Assembly: GCA_034670405.1 (NCBI GenBank)
Contig: JAXDDX010000060.1
Coordinates: 1,432,001-1,496,000 of the forward strand
Direction: 5' to 3'
Source of the DNA: Hoplostethus atlanticus
Lineage: Eukaryota; Chordata; Actinopteri; Trachichthyiformes; Trachichthyidae
Length of the DNA: 64,000 nucleotides
Shown here: in pieces, positions 56,691 to 64,000 of the stretch
Layout of the letters: every line of letters starts with the position of its first letter
How positions within the stretch are numbered: the stretch's first letter is position 1
Notes under the pieces: generated by a model
The model's input: the letters and a program-made list of their open reading frames with translations, nothing else
Databases searched by the model: none
Told to the model about the DNA's origin: nothing
Made by a program: the position numbers and the translations under genes

Positions 56691-59600
56691 TTTACTGTTT
56701 CCTTGTTTATACATGTTTTTAAGCTACAGTATGTATAACTCTGTTCTTGTTTTCACACCCGTTTTCACATCTGTGCATAGCATGGATGTGAGGTTTAGGC
56801 TTTGTGTATTTGTAGTAGTCTCTGCTTGTGAGCAGATAATGCTAATTCACAGTAACTGATACAATACTGATGTTTGTGTAAGCGTCCACCTGTGCCACGT
56901 TGGGTGTTAATGGCATTTGTGCATTTGTGTTCACATGCTTGTGCATGTGTGCGGGCATGTTGGCACCCATTCACGCATGGTGCATGACCACGTGATATGT
57001 TGAGTAAATATCTAGAACTCCTTTTCCAGTTCACAGCACACTGTCTGTCAGCATCTGATTCTATATGTGCCACATTTGCAATGATTGCATCATACTTATA
57101 TTTTGTATATTTCTTTTTTTGTATATTTTTAGGATATTTTTTATACAACCGTTGACCTTAAATTTGTTTATTGTATAGTGATGTGTGCCTCTCTCTCTCT
57201 CTCCAAAATGAAAATGCAGGTAAAGATGTAGGTAAAGTTAAGTCTTCAATACTTTCAATACATACATATTTATCTTGTGCTTGTTAGTGTTTTGAGGAGT
57301 ATCAGCTGAGGGGAAGTGGTAGCTGACTGGGTTGCTGACAAAACAGGTCAACAGCTCAAAACCAAATGTTAAATATACATGGAATTTAAATATTAAATGT
57401 CATGTCAGATGACAAGATGCGACCCTGGCAGGCCATCACGGTACGGTGTTTATAAGGAATAAACACAAGCATTCGAAGTGGTGAAGCAACTACCAGAGTG
57501 GTCTAGTTTAATTTCATGCTTTAACACCAAGGATGGAAGATATTCAAACACTCTGCAAAGTCAAGGTCATCATATAAACGACCATAACAGCTCATCAAGC
57601 AATTTAGTTGACCTTGTGATGCAGAAAGTAACTAGCAGTTACAGCCGGATTCATAATTACAGTCAATTAAAGTCAATAAAAGATGATATGACAGTTGATT
57701 ACATTTAATTTACTGAGAGCAAAGTGGTTTCCGTATTGTGCGTTCACTGAGCAATAATTAATCTACTGCCTCACATCAACCACAAATATGAAATGTAATA
57801 TTTGCTAAAAAGACACTTTGGGTGTTAAATTATCATGACCAATTTACACATCAAGCTAAACATACGGAAGAATCCTGAAATATATAATTATTAATATTAA
57901 ATCATCAAAAAGAAGATATATTTTTGTATAATGGTCAGTATTACATGTTATTTTACAATTTCCGCCTTATAACTACATTATGCCACTGCAAAATCAATTC
58001 ATGGTAACACTACATGCAGGCCTGCACAGATCATTTCTCCAAGGTGACATCATCAGATTGTTATGGGAGTATCTTTTGACACCATTGGTTCTGTGGCTCT
58101 GACACCTTGTTACACTGTGAACTGCCTTGCAAATCCAATAATAAATCCATAGCAACAACAAACTATAAGATATACTGGACTGAATTCAGTCAAATATTAC
58201 TGGTCTAATTTTGTTTGCATCAAAAATATTACTATACGCCACTGGTTAGCCTGCAGCAAGGGTTTTTCCTGCTGCTGTCCATGCTAAGGTGCCAGATATG
58301 CTAGGCAAGTAGCCGCATGATAAATGGCAGAAGGTGATAACTCTGTGGCTGCTGGTGAGCAGGACTGGGAGCAGGCTAACCCTGCCCCGCATCCTGCTGC
58401 CAGTCCCTTGGCATGTGGATTGTCAGGCCAAATGGCAGCCGCATCCCCCTTCAACGCTGACATTTAAAACCTCTGCCTGCTATCCAGCTGTGGACACCAC
58501 AGGACCCCCCCCCACCCCCACCCCCACCCGGCTGCCACCCGCTTCCAGACACCAGTCAACAGATTATCATTAACAGCCAGAGCTTTCATTGAAACAACTG
58601 TGGAGCTGCATCCTTTATAATGCAAGTGCAGGACATGCTCACGGTAGACGAGTCATACCTGCAGTTCTAAGATTAGATCGGATGCTTATTTATGCTTTAA
58701 AGGGGGAATTCTGTTGAATTGTGGACAAAAGCAGGTGTATGAGTCAGACACTTTTATTGACTAAGTCAAAACCCAAGAACCAGAAATGGGTTCATATTTT
58801 CATCCATCAATCAGTCTGTCTAGACAAGACTGGAGTACCTACAACAAACACCAACAAGAGCCACTAGAGAGATAATCAACAACTGACCAAATGATCGATT
58901 CCAGCCTCATGTTGGGTGCATTCTTGGACCACTGCAATCACACCCTTATAATTTACAGTATAAGCAAGAGAGCAGGGTCTACAAACTGTTAAAACACAAG
59001 GTCTCCCCCAGACGGATAGAGGTCCAAGTGAGGAAATATATTTTCACTGATTTTCTACTGATTTTGCAATGCTCCAGTCTGTAGTTGCACCTAGTATTAA
59101 GGGCATTTATCAATAGCACAGAAAACATAAGCTGTCCCACACAAGCACAGGGTTTCTCCCAAACACAGATTTAAGGAGATGGTTGGGTTTGGTGACTGCC
59201 ACCCAGGACATCTATTCTGGGGAAGATGGAAGGGAAACAGTGGGGTCTGCGCTCATTCTCTGGCTGCAGTCTTGAGTGACGTTGTTCTTAAAATACGCCA
59301 GGGAGGACAGTCCACACCCACAAAGCTGTGATTGGAGCTATTAAAGCGTGTGTGTGTTAGAGTCCTGGAAGTAATATGTTTTTTAGTGTGTGACATTCCT
59401 AGAGGTCACACAGAAGCCACAGAAACCCATAGATTAGGTGAGAATAGAAAAAAATGGGTGATCACATCCAACAGCTTCAGTGTGTGTCCACCTGACCGAG
59501 ATGTATATTAGTGCTAGTTTTTCATTCTAATGACAAACATGTATATTATAGAAGTACAATTTGTCACAGATCCCATGCAATACCAATACCTGGCAAAAGC

Positions 59601-61188
59601 ATGAATACATCTTTTTCTAGGAACTGATTAGTACACAGGAAATAATCAAAACAAAACAAAAAAAAAATTGTAATATTGGAACAATTAATGGGTTTGGAGC
59701 CAGAGGGGCATAAGTAGGTTTTGGCAAACTTTACAGGACAGCCAAAACAAAAAAGTGGACCTAGCTGTAGCTTAACTGTTGTAAATATATTTTTCAAATG
59801 ATATCACATAAATACACAAATAAAGACTTACACTACAAAATAGATCGCTTTATGGGTGTTCACTCGATATAGAGATCTAATTTTGGACCACAATGATAGT
59901 TACACCCTTCTGGCTCCAAGCCCTCGAACTGCTCTTCAACAAGTTGGGTAAAAACGCCACCCTCAAATATACAGTAACTATACTCATCTTTAACAATGGC
60001 AGCCAGAAAGCAGCAGAGCATTAAAGCACCAAAAGGTATGGGTGTGTCTATCACTCATTAAAAACAGACAATCCATCCTTAACCAGGGGAGAGCACACGT
60101 CACGATAAAGCGAGAGGCAAATACCAAACTGCATGGCATGGTATCAAAGGCATTTCTGCAGTCCAAAGGTCAGGTGATGGTAAAAGGTTGCTGAGAAACG
60201 GAACTGCTGGTCGGTCTTTCATCAGTGGGAGGCAGCTGGAGTCTCCAAAGAGGCAGTGGTACTCAGGGCTGCAGGCACAGTGGGGCTGCTCCAATATGAC
60301 ATTTCACATCCAGATCTGCCACGGCAATGGCATTTTAGCCACTTTTATAACAGCCAGATTGGCCTTCCTGCACTGTTGAAATTTTTATAGGCGGCAGTTT
60401 TTTTTTTTTTTAGTGTTTGGGTTTATTATTGTGTCTGAAGGAGACTGGACAGACTGCCAATGTGGCAATGGCAATTGAGGGCCAATGTGGAATTGATCAG
60501 CTAACACACACGTGTACATGCATGCACACGCACATACACACTATGGTAAACAACACAAGGATGAGTAGAACATATGCCCTGCAGTGAAACCTCGCTGCTC
60601 TCATATCCTGTGAGGAACTATATTTGACAATGTTCACGCTTAAATGAGGATAAGAGATGTTGAAATTAACATGAAAATGTATTTCTCTCATCGGCTGATT
60701 CTTAAAAAAAAAACACAGCTTAAAAAAGAAACCAACATGGAAAAATATGTTTTGAAGTGCAGCATATACCCATGCTTTTACAAGATCAATTTGTACAACT
60801 CTTATCACAGTTATTTATTTATTTCAGGGTGTGTCTCTATTTCCTCTCTCTAGTAGGAACGGTCAGTGTGGTTTCCTTTGAAGTCACCACTGAAATTATT
60901 TGTGCCCTTCGCTCAGAGGAGCTGCATTTGCTGATGGTTACACATGGTGTTTGTTATGAAGCGGTATATGCTTCTATAGTCTGGCTTTGTTAGATTAAAG
61001 GAAAGCAAATGCACTGTTATTGTCTGATAACCATGCACTCAACATCAAGAATGTGCAAATACATATTCATGTAAGAAAGTGTTTGACCAAAACAAAATGT
61101 GAATTTAAAGTGATCATCCCTGCTTGTATTCATTCTTGATGTAAGAATTACACGTGGTGCTAAGTTGAAGGGACATCCCACCCATGAT

Positions 61189-61193
<5 letters not shown>

Positions 61194-61232
<39 letters not shown>
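61194..61232. repeat. (CA)n microsatellite
   Basis: Perfect CA run in the large ptprn2 intron. Confidence 0.95.
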
Positions 61233-61234
<2 letters not shown>

Positions 61235-61803
61235 AACACCTTCTCACCTTACTTCAATGAATTATGCCCTGTGTTTAATTGCGTGTGAAAACCTACGTGC
61301 AAACTCACTCAGGTAGATATATATGACATATTGACATATTTAAGCGATCAAATGCTGAAAATATGAAAGTATAATTTTCAAAACCGCTATGCCACTTATT
61401 TATGTGAGAATGTCTGACGCACTACAGCACTTAGATTTTCAAACAGATTTGCACTGACGCTTACCCTCACATTAATTACGGGGCAGGAAATTGGAAAGAA
61501 AGCCTCCAAATCCAGTTGTGAGGGGTCATCATTACAGGTGACCTTTCCCAACGATGAGTTTTGCCTGCGCTTCTGTTTGATTACAAAGACAATGAGAGCT
61601 TTTTACCTTCCTATAAGATGGTCGCATTCTCCGACGGTACCTCCGACTTGACATACGCCAAGATTATACAGCACTGTAGTAATCACACACACACACACAC
61701 ACTTGCACACAGATGCACACACATGAGCATACAAAGAATAAGTACAATATATGCAGAAATGCTATTAATATCAATGATACCACTAGATACCACATTTTTA
61801 CTC

Positions 61804-61806
<3 letters not shown>

Positions 61807-61852
<46 letters not shown>
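61807..61852. repeat. (CA)23 microsatellite
   Basis: Perfect CA run, with a shorter one at 61,686-61,703 nearby. Confidence 0.95.
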
Positions 61853-61854
<2 letters not shown>

Positions 61855-64000
61855 TAGGCACACACAGTGGGGAGACTCCCCGTCTGCCATATATGATTTA
61901 CATTTGGTGGTTGAATAATCAGTTGACATGCAGCTCAGGGAATTCTATGGTTAATGAGTGCCTCTTCACATAAGCAGTTTGCCAGAGTTATCTCAAACAT
62001 GAGGCCACTGTCAAAATGTCAATGAATCTCTATTTAACTACCAACTTAATCACTTGGGGACCATCTCATACAGGCAGGCAAATGCAGCTATGCATCCTCC
62101 ACTGAAATACTGATATGAAAATAAATGGAAAGCAGGGGGAAAAAAAACTCTTACAGTATGTATACACACATTACAGATGCTCTTTTAAAAAATGTGCAGC
62201 TTAAAAATATTTTATAGGTGGTTAGTTATTCATAGACACTGTTCAGTGCATTTTACACTCTTTTACTCTTCAAGTGTATTGAAGAGTATTTTGCACTCTG
62301 ATAAAGTAAAATGTTGACAGAGAGGCTATGCTGCATAAGGCAATATTTGTTATATTTCTATCTTTTGGCCTCCCTTTTGGGGATTGGGGGAGGATGTTGG
62401 AATAGTCTGTCTGTCTTTCTGATGCCTGTCAGGTTGACTCCCCATAGCAACCGCATGCTAGAACATCTGACCGGCATGCCCCTCCCTTTCAAAAATATCT
62501 TTCTGAGCCTCCCTCTATCCCCTCGCCTCTCCTCTCCATACTCCCTACTGGTACCAGCCATGCTGTGTCTATGGCTGCAAGCAAAAGCAACCCTTTGCCT
62601 GTGCCTGGTCGCTGTCTCCAGCTGCGGGGTGACTCATCGACCCCTCCTGCATGGAGGAAGATGTGAAGGGGGTAAGAGGGGAGCGTAGGATGCACGGTCA
62701 CAGAGCTTTGCGCCGTTTAGGAATGATGCTGGCTGAGGAGGTAAAGTGTGGTATGATCTGCCAAGGCTTATTAAAAGACCACTATATAGCATACAGTATT
62801 AAGTGTTGGATAATAGTGAGGATATCCATATCCTCGGCACTATGAATGCAGACAGAGGGAACAACACCAGGTGCAAGTTGCTGCTAAAACGGCGAAGAGG
62901 CCATGTCAACCATGAATTTTCCCACCTTATTTTTTCTTTCTTTCCACCTCACTTCCTTCTCTGCCCCCTTCCCCCTCTTTTCCCTCGCCAGCCCTCCTCC
63001 TTTCACCTCACCGAATTTTTCACACATTCACAGGAGTCTTGAATTGCTGTGAGGAGACCTCCATGTGTCTTTCAGGTTTCCCTGAGAATGCAGCTACCCA
63101 CAGGGACGTTGCTGTTAATGACAACAATATTTTAAAAAATACAGTGCTTAAGCGACACATACCATAGTTAGTTAAGAAAAGCAAAATGGTCTTTTTTTTC
63201 AGGAACTGGGTTCCAGGCAATCTGTAGCTAGGCCTATTGATTGATGTCTCCTTCCCCCCACTTTGACATTTGCTTATCCTCGTCCGCATCTACTAGTATT
63301 GACGTTCGCTCTATCTGGACATCTTCCTAAGCTGTTTCGTCATTTGTCACCTCTTAAATAAAAATGGAGGGGGCGGGGTTGTCAGTGATAAGACTTAATG
63401 ATACCATGATGGTTTTATACAAGCCTAGGGAGAGCGTACTGTTGGGACTAGGGCACAGTTGACAAGTACCATACTTGGCTTAATTTGTTCCTCTACTTAC
63501 CTTCTCGTGTATATCATGTGCACTGGAGTGACCCATTCTATAACCTCAGGCATATATTCCCTAATAGCTGTAGTCAATCTACTGTATGAAATCAGAAAAC
63601 CTTTTGGTTTAACACCATTTAAACTAATGCATCTGAAGAGCCCACTCCACCGGCTCTCTTGTCGAAAGCCGCTCTCTATCTACTATTTTCCCTAACTTAT
63701 CCGCAGCTCTCCATTTCTTGGCTACAAACTAGTGAGATCAACATATACAGATAAGAGCTGTTGCTATTAAATACTCTATTGAGGGTTTACAGGGCTTATA
63801 CTTTGCCAACTCTTTGTTTGTAGTACAGTAAATACTGTGCTTCTTTAACATGCATTTCTACAAGCACAGTCTGGCGCAGATTTTCTCCCCATGAGGTGGA
63901 AGACAGATTCTTCCTTCCCTCCCTCCCTCACCCTGGCTCCTGCAGAGAGGCTATTATTGCAGCTAATTATCTACAAATAGGCCCAATATGACAAACACAG

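Larger units (their letters stand above)
20175..64000 (-). other. ptprn2: ptprn2 gene, 3' half (transmembrane segment to stop)
   Basis: PTPRN2 (phogrin, IA-2beta) is a single-pass receptor-type tyrosine phosphatase homologue of neuroendocrine dense-core vesicles. It acts in secretory-granule biology and is a diabetes autoantigen. Eleven coding exons from 44,870 down to 21,351 join to 1,266 bases, or 421 residues and a stop, with every junction in phase. The residues [19 protein letters not shown] and STVADFWQ match PTPRN2 rather than its paralogue PTPRN, and the dnajb6 neighbour agrees. The N-terminal luminal exons lie beyond or unseen in the upstream intron, so the left gene end is not in view. 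The 3' end is set by AATAAA on the minus strand. Confidence 0.95.
44871..64000 (-). other. ptprn2 large upstream intron (continues beyond window)
   Basis: No exon matching the luminal domain of PTPRN2 (for example the region around FKVSANVQN) could be found on the minus strand. The human gene has very large 5' introns, so one long intron is the simplest reading. A short or diverged exon could have been missed. Contents seen: a SINE-like piece at 46.9 kb, a CpG-rich patch at 49.1-49.6 kb, a TTCAA pentamer repeat at 53.6 kb, related short repeats at 56.4-56.7 kb, and several CA/GA microsatellites. The remaining sequence shows nothing I recognise. Confidence 0.6.

Noticed and set aside
44871..64000. 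Further ptprn2 luminal exons
   Set aside because: I searched the minus strand for the conserved pre-membrane region and found none; very short or diverged exons cannot be excluded.
1..64000. CRISPR arrays, operons, bacterial mobile elements
   Set aside because: The sequence is vertebrate nuclear DNA; the tandem repeats are microsatellites without spacers.

Overview
This is vertebrate nuclear DNA, most likely from a teleost fish. Genes are split into short exons with GT-AG introns, the background is AT-rich and full of CA, GA and other microsatellites, and there are short inverted-repeat elements and interspersed repeats of the kind common in fish. Two protein-coding genes can be read with confidence, and they point towards each other. 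The same DNAJB6 / PTPRN2 neighbourhood exists on human chromosome 7q36.

Region 1 (1 to about 10,660, + strand) is the 3' part of dnajb6, an HSP40 co-chaperone that suppresses protein aggregation. The window opens inside the G/F-domain exon. Three more exons (2622-2762, 2904-3075, 3174-3279) finish the short isoform. A second 5' splice site inside the last of these (after 3244) leads to two tail exons 5.5 and 6.2 kb downstream (8726-8884, 9490-9599). They encode the basic C-terminal tail of the long, nuclear isoform. Both routes stay in frame.

Region 2 (about 10,660 to 20,170) is intergenic. It holds a decayed LINE 3' end, an 8-bp minisatellite, a common fish repeat fragment and a MITE with TTAA ends. 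It also has one unexplained, coding-like, splice-flanked open frame at 18,090-18,381.

Region 3 (about 20,175 to 64,000, - strand) is the 3' half of ptprn2 (phogrin / IA-2beta), a receptor-type, catalytically impaired tyrosine phosphatase of dense-core vesicles. Eleven consecutive coding exons give 421 residues in one continuous frame, from the transmembrane exon (44,655-44,870) to the stop (21,351). The intron between the exons at 28,858-29,024 and 26,672-26,725 carries the microRNA miR-153 on the gene's own strand. That is the conserved vertebrate arrangement, in which the microRNA is made from its host gene's transcript. The luminal-domain exons are not seen, so 44,871-64,000 is read as one large upstream intron. 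It contains a CpG-rich, promoter-like patch near 49.1-49.6 kb.

The observations most worth a second look are the dual-use splice site of dnajb6 with a strong G-quadruplex motif behind it, the 14-glycine tract in dnajb6, the GC-AG intron just before the ptprn2 P-loop exon, the (TG)17 tract abutting the transmembrane-exon splice acceptor, the orphan open frame at 18.1 kb, and the possible internal promoter at 49.5 kb.
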